Assembly: GCF_037102585.1 (NCBI RefSeq) | Contig: NW_027043838.1 | Location: 1,674,001 to 1,738,000 of the forward strand | Origin: Saccharomycopsis crataegensis | Taxonomy: Eukaryota; Ascomycota; Saccharomycetes; Ascoideales; Saccharomycopsidaceae | DNA length: 64,000 nt | Reading direction: 5' to 3' | Shown here: positions 51,801 to 60,184 of the stretch, piece after piece | Layout: each line of letters begins with the position of its first letter | Numbering within the stretch: position 1 is the stretch's first letter | The notes under the pieces: generated by a model | The model's database searches: none | What the model saw: only the letters and a program-made list of their open reading frames with translations | Told to the model about the DNA's origin: nothing | Made by a program: the position numbers and the translations under genes

Positions 51801-52279
51801 TAAGTAACTACGATAACTCATCAGTTCAAAAGGACGATCGTAAACATGGACCCCATGGTGGCCTTTAGTTTTTTCCAAGCCCACTGCAAGAGTATCCTCG
51901 GGACTGAGAGATAAGCAAGTGGAGATCCGTGAACTGGTGGTACGAAACACTAGAGGGTCGAACTCGGGGTTGGTGATATCAAAAAGCGTGGGGAAGTTGT
52001 TGTTGGCGACCACCACCCCGTGACGAAGACGAGAGTAGTCTAGGCAGTTGATATTTTCCATAAAGGATTTTGAGTGGAGTTCTCTTACCTCATTCTGGTA
52101 ATGTTAGGGGGATGTTGGTGATGATTAATAGAGATAGTCAAGATACATACGCTTCGCGAGCCATTCTTGGAGTCTGGAGGCAAGTGGTAAAGAGAGACGT
52201 GTTTACCATTGGTACCGATGGAGATGAAGTACTGGTTACCGCTATCGGCCCATTCGTACGCGGTAATCAACGATGTCAT
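48825..52279 (-). CDS. SEA4: SEA/GATOR complex subunit Sea4 (Mios orthologue), spliced
   Basis: Subunit of the SEACAT (GATOR2) complex at the vacuole, which relays amino-acid status to TORC1. Exon 1 is 52279-52151 (43 codons, MTSLITAYEWADSGNQYFIS...). The intron is 52150-52095 (56 nt, GTATGT donor, CCTAAC branch, CCAG acceptor). Exon 2 is 52094-48825, giving 1132 residues. The N-terminal third is a WD40-type propeller (HKSLLVGTSNGLKELDLRS-like blades, GNLAIWDRRY). An Asn repeat and a long Asp/Glu insert (about 405-440) follow, then an alpha-solenoid (YYEKAAGLCVFQGDVLRAID). The C-terminus is the Mios zinc-binding/RING-like module with CVCGAPLPKCAICLYSLG, CSFCLNCNHGMHSKHADQWF and CPVPDCNCHC. 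A Gly-rich loop precedes it. Without exon 1, the first blade would be missing. Confidence 0.92.
52095..52150 (-). other. SEA4 intron
   Basis: 56-nt intron with GTATGT donor, CTAAC branch element and CAG acceptor. The junction falls between codons (AGC/AAT), and the joined frame is open on both sides. Confidence 0.85.
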
Positions 52280-52650
<371 letters not shown>

Positions 52651-53562
52651 TTAAAGCTTCTGTAACTCTTTAATCTTCTCAATAATATCAAGCCGCCTTT
52701 GCATTTGTACATCAATCACCCCATTCAAACTCCCAATATAATCAACAGCTTTAGTAAGTATCATCGCCTTATTAGGCTTGGTTTCTTTACCATTCTCATC
52801 GTATACAAGCATCAACGGTGGTACAAGCTTACTCAAGTCCTTAATCCGCTCCTTGATATAATCTCTCCGACGACGCTCTACTGCATTATGGAACTCCCGA
52901 CGACGCTTTAGTTTGTCTTCTTTGGTAAGGGGTTGTTTGGAGGCAGGAGGCCTAGATAAATTATTGATGCTAGATGAGAGAGATACCGGGGAATTAAGCG
53001 ACCCATAAGCGTCGAAAGATTCTCCCCCACCATACGATGAAGGAGAAAACCCAGTTGTTGTTGGTTGGGTAAGAGGTCTTGCCTGTACGTTGGGGGAGAA
53101 GTATTGGTTGTTCAAAAGGTCTGAGACATTGCTGTTTCTTTGGATTGACATGTTTAGGGAAGGATCATTAGTATAACTGCTATTATTATTATGAAGGTTG
53201 GCATCGATCAGCACTGGGCTGGCGACGTTGGTAGGGGTTGAGTCGATTTCTTGGAAGGTGTTGTTGAGGTATTGGTTGTTTAGGAGGTGATCAATGTTGA
53301 TATTATTATCTATATTGTCGTTGGTGTTATCATTTATATTCTCATTTGTATTCTCATTTATATTCTCACTGGTATTGTCATTGATATTCCCGTATTTGGC
53401 CACCATTGATTTGTATAATGTTTCAGCATCGAGGCTCTCATCGTTCAAATCGAACCCGACGTTCATGTTGTTACTGATAAGTTTGAGAAGGTCCTCGCTG
53501 GTGGATTGTTGGGGGGTTATCTTTGAGCCTTCGAAAGACTCGAAGTTTATGAAGTCGTCCAT
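52651..53562 (-). CDS. RTG3: bHLH transcription factor, RTG3-like
   Basis: A 303-residue protein with a C-terminal basic helix-loop-helix domain at about 217-290. The basic region REFHNAVERRRRDYIKERIK carries the His/Glu/Arg set that reads E-box half-sites. The loop is long (VPPLMLVYDENGKETKPN), and helix 2 (KAMILTKAVDYIGSLNGVID) runs into a short leucine-zipper-like end. The long loop and the HNAVERRRR/VPP spacing match Rtg3, the retrograde-response partner of Rtg1. The orthology is tentative because other yeast bHLH factors share part of this. The N-terminal part is Asn/Asp/Ser-rich with repeated NENTNENINDNTN-type units and could be an activation domain. The first ATG is at 53562 (MDDFINFESFEG); the frame upstream has no ATG. 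Confidence 0.65.
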   Translation of the reverse strand: MDDFINFESFEGSKITPQQSTSEDLLKLISNNMNVGFDLNDESLDAETLYKSMVAKYGNINDNTSENINENTNENINDNTNDNIDNNINIDHLLNNQYLNNTFQEIDSTPTNVASPVLIDANLHNNNSSYTNDPSLNMSIQRNSNVSDLLNNQYFSPNVQARPLTQPTTTGFSPSSYGGGESFDAYGSLNSPVSLSSSINNLSRPPASKQPLTKEDKLKRRREFHNAVERRRRDYIKERIKDLSKLVPPLMLVYDENGKETKPNKAMILTKAVDYIGSLNGVIDVQMQRRLDIIEKIKELQKL

Positions 53563-54023
53563 ATCACAATACGAGGGAATAGCAAGCGCAATAAAATACC
53601 CAGTAACAGTAGTTATCACCTACTAACGGTATGAGGGCCGAAAAAACAAAAAGAAAAAAAAAGGAGGAGGAAAGCTAAAATGTCACGTGTGGTGATCACT
53701 GGGCTTTTGATTACCGCGCATTGTTACATAATCTCGCATAAATCATTGAAAACTAGCAGTGTTTGCCATTGAAATTAGTCGTTTATAATAATAATTATAT
53801 ATATATATGTATGTGTATATGTATATGTATATGTATATATCGATACAACCTGTGATGATTAGCCGATATATTATCATCCTGTTCATATGATTGTCTCGCA
53901 GATAACCCATCATTGGGCGGAGAGAAAAACCGTCCCTTAAAAAAAATTGCGACCGTCAAAATATTTCAATCTCCCTTCAGATTGTCATTTATATATATTA
54001 CCATTTTGTTGATCACTATCACA
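53563..54023. other. Divergent promoter of the bHLH gene and HNT1
   Basis: 461 bp. It contains a CACGTG-type core (TCACGTGTGGTGATCAC at about 53682-53698), a possible bHLH or Cbf1 site, and a TA/TATG-rich tract at about 53793-53840. No gene. Confidence 0.6.
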
Positions 54024-54541
54024 ATGTCCTCTCTACACACATCCTGTATCTTTTGCAAAATCATCAAGGGTAAGCTTGCCAATCCTCTTTTTTCGTTTAT
54101 CTCTCCTCTATTTGGTCGCAATTTCTAACATCATCAGGTGAAATCCCTTCTTTCAAGCTCTTTGAAACAAAAACCGCTTATTCCTTCTTGGATATCCAAC
54201 CAACCACTGAAGGACATGCATTGATCATCCCAAAACATCATGGTGCCCGTCTTCACAACATTCCTGATGAATATCTCGCCGATATCTTGCCAATTACCAA
54301 GAAACTTGCTGCCCTTTTTGAAGTTGACCATGATCAAGACAATTTGGAAGGTGTTGGCTACAATGTCTTGCAAAACAACGGGAGAATCGCCCATCAAGAA
54401 GTCGACCATGTTCATTTCCATTTCATTCCAAAAAGAAATGACACTACCGGGTTAGGTGTGGGATGGCCTGCTCAAGAAACCGATTTCGAGAAATTGGGCA
54501 AACTTCACGCATCTTTGAAAGAAAAGATTGAAAAGATGTAA
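54024..54541 (+). CDS. HNT1: Adenosine 5'-monophosphoramidase, HIT family (HINT), spliced
   Basis: A 149-residue histidine-triad hydrolase that cleaves AMP-amine conjugates. Exon 1 is 54024-54069 (MSSLHTSCIFCKIIKG). The intron is 54070-54137 (68 nt, GTAAGC donor, CTAAC branch, CAG acceptor). Exon 2 is 54138-54541. The HINT signature is intact: CIFCKII near the N-terminus, TEGHALIIPKHH in the middle and the catalytic triad HVHFHFIP. The joined sequence GEIPSFKLFETKTAYSFLDI matches the family across the junction. The length is that of yeast Hnt1 (158) and human HINT1 (126). It is divergent to the bHLH gene. Confidence 0.95.
54070..54137 (+). other. HNT1 intron
   Basis: 68-nt intron, GTAAGC donor, TTCTAAC branch and CAG acceptor. 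Splicing joins G|GT to keep a Gly codon. Confidence 0.92.
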
Positions 54542-54780
54542 ATATATATACGATCTAATTACGTCTCATCTCTATCCATGGGTATTATTTCCATATTAAT
54601 TTTGATACTTGAAGCGTCGGTGCTATTTATGTAATAATATGCGATATCATGCGAGTATCACCACATCCTGTCAAGTGACGTTGTGGTTTTCTTTTCTTTA
54701 ATTTATTCCCTTTGTTATCTTTATTCTCTTTGTTTGTATTATCTCTTATCTGTTTATTGATTCATGGTACTATCCTCATT

Positions 54781-55215
54781 ATGGCAAAAACCTCACCCAA
54801 ACTCATCCACAACAGAAAACACCGCTCATCATCCTTCTCATCCCCTTCATCTCCTTGGGCCCGGCGTAAATCATTTCTTTCTCCCTCGATGATCAATGAT
54901 GAGAAGCACACGATATACGAACTATCCTCAAGCTATTCGTCTTCCGATGATGATGGCCCGATTTTATCATTTTCTCTTTCTTTGAAAGTATCTCAAGGGT
55001 TCAGTTGGAATCAAGACTTGTTTGCCAGTGAGTATCAACAGTCCAGAGCTAATGATGACGATGATCAATCCGAAGATGATAAAGAGACCCTGGTGCAAGA
55101 TAATATCAAAGTGATCCATCAAAAAAGACGGCACAGTGCAAATAACTCCAGAGATGGTTACAATTGTGTCGAGGTCAGTGAGATCATTGTTGATGATGAT
55201 GGGTTTGAAGAATAA
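54781..55215 (+). CDS. Small acidic/Ser-rich protein, unknown; possible RNR-inhibitor-like motif
   Basis: A 144-residue protein starting at the first ATG of the frame. The N-terminus is basic and Ser-rich (RKHRSSSFSSPSSPWARRKS). The centre carries SLKVSQGFSWNQDLFASEYQ, which looks like a short conserved linear motif. An acidic run (ANDDDDQSEDDKE) and a tail EIIVDDDGFEE follow. The protein is disordered by composition. The WNQDLFASEYQQ motif reminds me of the motif in small fungal regulators of ribonucleotide reductase (Spd1/Dif1 family), but this is only an impression and needs a profile search. It stands between HNT1 and RAD24 on the same strand. Confidence 0.55.
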   Translation: MAKTSPKLIHNRKHRSSSFSSPSSPWARRKSFLSPSMINDEKHTIYELSSSYSSSDDDGPILSFSLSLKVSQGFSWNQDLFASEYQQSRANDDDDQSEDDKETLVQDNIKVIHQKRRHSANNSRDGYNCVEVSEIIVDDDGFEE

Positions 55216-55632
55216 TTGTTGTTGAAATGGCATATGATAATTAGAAATCTGCCATAGAGTCATTACCCAAATTATCTAATTGTCATCATATCATCTAATG
55301 AATACCATACCATATATCCTTCTCATAATGTTTGTTCTTCTTGAAATTGTTTTCATTGAAGTTGTTCTTATAATGTTTTCCTTTTATCTGTTACTTTCTT
55401 TAAATTCCCATATACGAACGTCAATATATAATACCCAATAACGAATATGATAAATACAATGTAATTAACATAATATAACTAAAATATGTATAATAGAGAA
55501 GATAATAATGATGGCTTTCTGGCTGGTTGCGCTTAGCACTTTTTTTCCCTCCTCATCACTTTGGAAGCAGAATTGTCACCAGAATTGTAATCATCTTACA
55601 TCTTCATCATCCCATCTCCCAATGGATTACCA
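55216..55632. other. Intergenic region upstream of RAD24
   Basis: 417 bp of AT-rich DNA with no ACGCGT box, no repeat and no open frame of note. Confidence 0.6.
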
Positions 55633-57972
55633 ATGAAATATATCTCGCTTGACCTGGATGAAGGAGACTCTATCATTGATGATTCCCTCATTGAAGAAAC
55701 TGGCAGTGTTCCCCCAGTAAACCATCCCAAAAAACATTCCAAGACTATCAAAAGAACCAGATCCATCAACCTTTCGGAATTGGCCAGTCATATTGGCACC
55801 ACTGAAAAAAAACCTCGCCATGAAAAGATCCTTTCTCTGTCATCTAAGTTATCAGCCAATTTATCAATTAAATCTGTATCACCATCACCATCATCATCAT
55901 CATCATCACCACCATCATCATCATCATCATCATCACCATCATCATCATGGGTAGATAAATACTCCCCCACCTCTATCAATGACATCGCAGTTCATCCCCG
56001 GAAAATCAAAGAGGTCAGAACTAAATTAACTTCCATGCTCTATCATGACTATCCACCTCGACTTTTGATCCTCACTGGTCCTTCGGGATCTGGCAAAAGT
56101 ACCATGGTCAAACTTCTATCCCAGGAACTTCTTAGTAAACCGGTCCTCGAATGGATAAACCCTTCGACCATTAAGAATACCTCCCATGTTGATGCATTTA
56201 GTGAATTCCTTAAGGCTGCAAAATACTGTCAAGGTCAAAACCTCCTGATCATCCTTGTTGAAGATCTTCCATTCATATTCCACGAACCAACAAAAGACGC
56301 ATTCCAAGCAGCAGTCTATCAATGGCTTCATTACGATCCTTTAACAACCCTCCCTCCACTAGTGATATGTTTAACAGAAGAGAATTTCGAAAATGATAAA
56401 AATAATAATAATTTTGCCTCCTGGGACATCACCAATAATTTCTCGGTCGATACAGTGTTTGGCCATAAAGTGCTCCAAAGTCATGGTAAATACCAGCAGA
56501 TAAAATTCAACCCCGTCAACGCCACTTTGATGACCAAGACCCTAAAGCGAATCGTTAATGATAATTCCCAACTATTCAATCATCATCAATTGAAATCATA
56601 CCTACCCAAGCTCGTGGCCAGCGGCGATATCCGCTCAGCAATCTTGTCATTACAATGCTGGGGAAGTTGGAGATCCAAAGCCCACCAGCTCCCTGGGGTT
56701 ACTGATTCGATGTATTTGGTATTTGGTAAAGATGTTCTGTTTGATCTTTTCCATATTATCGGGAAAATCATTTATGGGTCTCAAAAAGTCCAACCAGCTG
56801 ATCTTTTAAGGTACCTGGAGGAAATTCCTGGCAACCGGCAACTGCCACCTGATAAAAAAAACTGTTTTAATGGATTGTATTTGAAGAAAAGTTCATCTGA
56901 TAACTCATTATCTTTGAAAAGTTCCCCTACTGATCAACCTTACAACATCAAACTCGCCACTAATTACGTGTTATGCAATACCATTCTCGCCAGTAACACA
57001 TTGGATCTTCGACTCTTGAGCTTATTGATTCTTGAGAATTATGCTATTTACAATTGTAGTCATTACAAGCTCTCCAAGGCGTCCAAGATTTTAAAAATTC
57101 TTTCATTAGTCGATACTTTTCCCAAATGGCAAGTGGATCTTGAAGTGGCCACTGATTTGGTGGTACGGGGTACTAGAATATCCCTTGAGCAAGATATTTC
57201 AAAGAACCAAGTGATGTATCTTGACAATCTTGGGAAATGGTCATTGATAAATGGTGAGAAATTGTTAAAAAATGAGGAATCATTAAGAAATGATGATAAA
57301 AAATTCCCTCTCAAAAGTCAGGGCCAATTTGTAAATCCCCACCAGAAATCTTCCACCAGTAACCATCGAAGTTCCAACCATCATGATAAACTCGGGTTCC
57401 CTAGAGATTTCAAATTGATGAAAAAATCCCGACACACCAAAGACGCGGTGAATTTCCACCGGTATCAAAAATCCCAGACCTCCTCCTCCACCATTGGAAT
57501 CTTGAGCTTCAATGATACCAATCTCTACCATGGGTATTATGAGGCCGTGATCAACCAGCAAAAGCAATTTAAGGGGAAAAGTTATGGGTATATTGCCCAA
57601 CAATTCAAGGACAAGAATTATGCTGGACACCCACCATCAAGATTACAAAACAAGATTGATGAATTGTCCCAATGGTCAACCCAGAAAAACCTTTTAATAA
57701 AACGTCTTGGAGGGGAAATCAACAGTAATGGTGGTGATCAAGCTGGTGGGACAGTACTGACAATGATGGGGGACCTAGGAAGAAATAATATTGCAGAGTA
57801 TTATAAGAATTATGAGATTTATCAAGGAAATTTTGGGGAAGAAAACGACTATAGTGAGGGAGAATTAGAAGATGATCCGATTGATGATGATGGCGATGAT
57901 GATAATGTTGGTGGGGGTGATAATTGGAGCGACGGGGAGATGATGAGTGACTCTGATTTGGACAATTTTTAG
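55633..57972 (+). CDS. RAD24: Checkpoint clamp loader Rad24 (RFC1-like)
   Basis: A 779-residue large subunit of the Rad24-RFC complex that loads the 9-1-1 clamp at damaged DNA and activates the Mec1 checkpoint. The AAA+ start motif SSWVDKYSPTSINDIAVHPR (about 103-122) is typical of Rad17/Rad24. Walker A is GPSGSGKST (149-157). A Walker B-like LIILVEDLPFIF follows, then PPLVICLTE. The C-terminal half is weakly conserved and helical, and the extreme C-terminus is acidic (DDGDDDNVGGGDNWSDGEM). A run of Ser codons (TCA repeat, about 55875-55950) precedes the AAA+ domain. The ATG at 55633 fits; there is no intron. Confidence 0.9.
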   Translation: MKYISLDLDEGDSIIDDSLIEETGSVPPVNHPKKHSKTIKRTRSINLSELASHIGTTEKKPRHEKILSLSSKLSANLSIKSVSPSPSSSSSSPPSSSSSSSPSSSWVDKYSPTSINDIAVHPRKIKEVRTKLTSMLYHDYPPRLLILTGPSGSGKSTMVKLLSQELLSKPVLEWINPSTIKNTSHVDAFSEFLKAAKYCQGQNLLIILVEDLPFIFHEPTKDAFQAAVYQWLHYDPLTTLPPLVICLTEENFENDKNNNNFASWDITNNFSVDTVFGHKVLQSHGKYQQIKFNPVNATLMTKTLKRIVNDNSQLFNHHQLKSYLPKLVASGDIRSAILSLQCWGSWRSKAHQLPGVTDSMYLVFGKDVLFDLFHIIGKIIYGSQKVQPADLLRYLEEIPGNRQLPPDKKNCFNGLYLKKSSSDNSLSLKSSPTDQPYNIKLATNYVLCNTILASNTLDLRLLSLLILENYAIYNCSHYKLSKASKILKILSLVDTFPKWQVDLEVATDLVVRGTRISLEQDISKNQVMYLDNLGKWSLINGEKLLKNEESLRNDDKKFPLKSQGQFVNPHQKSSTSNHRSSNHHDKLGFPRDFKLMKKSRHTKDAVNFHRYQKSQTSSSTIGILSFNDTNLYHGYYEAVINQQKQFKGKSYGYIAQQFKDKNYAGHPPSRLQNKIDELSQWSTQKNLLIKRLGGEINSNGGDQAGGTVLTMMGDLGRNNIAEYYKNYEIYQGNFGEENDYSEGELEDDPIDDDGDDDNVGGGDNWSDGEMMSDSDLDNF

Positions 57973-58947
57973 ATGGAATTTGATGGGAGTTTTATATGCG
58001 GTATGTAATATAAGAAGTGTAATATAAGAAGTGTAATATAAGAAGTGTAATATAAGAAGTGTAATATAAGAAGTGTAATATAAAGTAATATAATAAAAAA
58101 TGTAATTCATAAGATTGTGTTTTACGAATAGTCAATTTTTTTGATATTTTTGACTACTAGACATTAAAAGATTTTGCTTCCCCATGTCTTATGGAATGCT
58201 ACTAATGATTTGAAATTGATAAGTAAAGGGAAATATATGAAGGAGATAGAAGAATAGGAAGAAAATGGGGGGAGAGAGGAAGAGAGAGAATTCTATCACA
58301 AAGATAATCAACAATGAGATGAACCAGCAGAAAAACAAGAGTTGAGGAATAAAAAAAATTGGAGGAGGCGTGAACTGTAAATTTTAATCTTTACAAGTAC
58401 AACAATGAAAATATTGAAAGCTCACAAAAATGTAGAAGCCCATATTTTCTTTTTTTTTTTTGTAAATGCTGTCTGTATATCTTCGAATAGTTTTCAAAAC
58501 AGTCCCTTCATAACTACTATGATGAGCCATTATATAAATACCGTTGATATTTTAACAATCATAGTCAAAAGAATTCTTTCCATTCATTCCACATTCACTT
58601 GCTCCCCCTTATTTTTTTTTTTTTTACAAATAAAATGTTTCTCCAATTCTTTTAGGTATTCCAATTTATCTAGTAATTACTTTATGATACCCTTATTCAT
58701 AATACAATTAAAACCAGGATAAAAGTCTGACCGATACAAACTCATATTCCAATGATCATCACCCTTCTACTGTTTTCATCCAATGATAAATTCCCTCTCC
58801 ACTCATTACACGAAATCATCACAAGAACAAACCACAATTTATTAAAAAATATAAGAAAAGTAACCATACATACGTGTGTAATATGTAAAGACTATAATAT
58901 AAACCAAGCATTTAATCCCAAGAAAAACTATTTATCATTATTCTTTT
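57973..58947. other. Intergenic region between convergent RAD24 and the glutaredoxin gene
   Basis: 975 bp. A 14-bp tandem repeat lies just after the RAD24 stop (listed separately). The rest is AT-rich with poly-T runs near 58449 and 58613 and shows no supported gene. Confidence 0.6.
58005..58083 (+). repeat. 14-bp tandem repeat, five perfect copies plus a partial
   Basis: GTAATATAAGAAGT is repeated at 58005-58074 without change, and a partial copy follows to 58083. It begins 33 bp after the RAD24 stop codon, so it lies in the 3' UTR. Confidence 0.95.
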
Positions 58948-59727
58948 TCAAGCGTTCAACGTATTGTTGAAGAAATCAGCGTCTTCTTCCAAGCTCTCCT
59001 TGACAATATCCAACCCCCCTTGGAATTCCCCATTGATGTATAATTGTGGGAAGGTTGGCCAATCGCTAAAAGCCTTCAATCCTTGTCGCACCGCATTGTC
59101 CTTGAGGATATCAAAGAACCCAAACTTCGCTTGGTGTTCTCTGAGAATGGCAATCAATTGACGAGAGAACCCACATTTTGGTTCGGATGGCGTTCCTTTT
59201 ATGAATACCATGATTGGTGCGGCTTTGGTGAGTTTTTCAAGTCTTTCATTGAGTTCTTCTTCAGTTTCCTGAGTACGGGCACCACTGGCCTCTTTTTCCT
59301 TTGCGGGAGCAGTAGTAGCTGGAACAGGAGTAGTAGCTGGGACATAATTACTATTATCATTATTACTATTGGTATCATTATTGGTTTCCCCAAGTTTGCC
59401 ACTCTTGAAATCGGCTAACGCACTTGCAATCTCCTTTGGATCGGCCCCCGACACTTCTTTCAAAATCACTGAGTCTTGGATAAGAATGAAATGTGGCACC
59501 GAGGCCACTTCAAATAATTCAGCAATGTTGGCTTGAGCATCAGCATCAATTGATAAGAAAGAAAACTCTGGATTAGCGTTCGCCAACGCGTCAAATACTT
59601 TAGACATTTGGGCACATGGTGCAGCCCACGAAGTATAGAAATAAAGCACAAGCAATTTATTGCTAGGGGCTAGTCTTGTCACTTCGGTGAACTGGTCTTC
59701 TGAAGTAATTTCCATGATGTATGACAT
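58948..59727 (-). CDS. GRX4: Monothiol glutaredoxin (thioredoxin-glutaredoxin fusion), Grx3/Grx4 type
   Basis: A 259-residue nucleo-cytoplasmic protein that binds a [2Fe-2S] cluster and signals iron status to iron regulators. The N-terminal thioredoxin-like domain (about 1-105) carries SWAAPCAQMSKVFDALANAN and SVPHFILIQDSVILKEVSGA, with a single Cys in the WAAPC site. A Pro/Thr/Ala-rich linker follows. The glutaredoxin domain (about 165-259) has the CGFS active site in GTPSEPKCGFSRQLIAIL and the conserved WPTFPQLYINGEFQGGLDIV. The order matches yeast Grx3/Grx4. Many CUG-Ser yeasts have one such gene, so GRX3 would be an equally fair name. The frame is open upstream, but the first ATG is at 59727 (MSYIMEITSEDQF). 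Confidence 0.93.
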   Translation of the reverse strand: MSYIMEITSEDQFTEVTRLAPSNKLLVLYFYTSWAAPCAQMSKVFDALANANPEFSFLSIDADAQANIAELFEVASVPHFILIQDSVILKEVSGADPKEIASALADFKSGKLGETNNDTNSNNDNSNYVPATTPVPATTAPAKEKEASGARTQETEEELNERLEKLTKAAPIMVFIKGTPSEPKCGFSRQLIAILREHQAKFGFFDILKDNAVRQGLKAFSDWPTFPQLYINGEFQGGLDIVKESLEEDADFFNNTLNA

Positions 59728-60184
59728 GGTTGATAGGGGTTTACTGATCGAATAGATAGAAGAAGCCAGAGGAAAATTCAAAATTTTGAACTCAATTTTT
59801 TTTTTTTTTTTTCAATTTTAATTTTTGATCGTTTGGTCACGTGGAGTGATGGAACCAAAGGAAGAAGAAGAAGCAGAGGAACTATTCTGGAAAGGCTTTT
59901 CATTTTCAGGAAAAACAATGAATTGTTTTAACAGATAGTGGGTAATCATCATCTACAAACAATAATAAACAAAAATCTCGAAACAACAAAGAAATTATAA
60001 AAAAATCAAACTATATAAAACTTCAATGTAAAAAAAATCAACTACAATCTTCCCCATTGGGCTAACAAAAAGTCCAGAGTAACAGAAAACAAAAAATCCA
60101 GAGTAAAAGAAAACGATATAATAAGGGAAAGTCAAACAAAATCAACAAACTAGAAAAAAAAAACGTCGCGAGCTTCTCCCTTGT
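59728..60184. other. Intergenic region, glutaredoxin promoter and LMO1 3' flank
   Basis: 457 bp with a poly-T run at about 59798-59811, a CACGTG core in GTCACGTGGAG at about 59837-59847 and a direct repeat (AAAAAGTCCAGAGTAACAG / AAAAAATCCAGAGTAAAAG, about 60067-60110). No gene. Confidence 0.6.
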
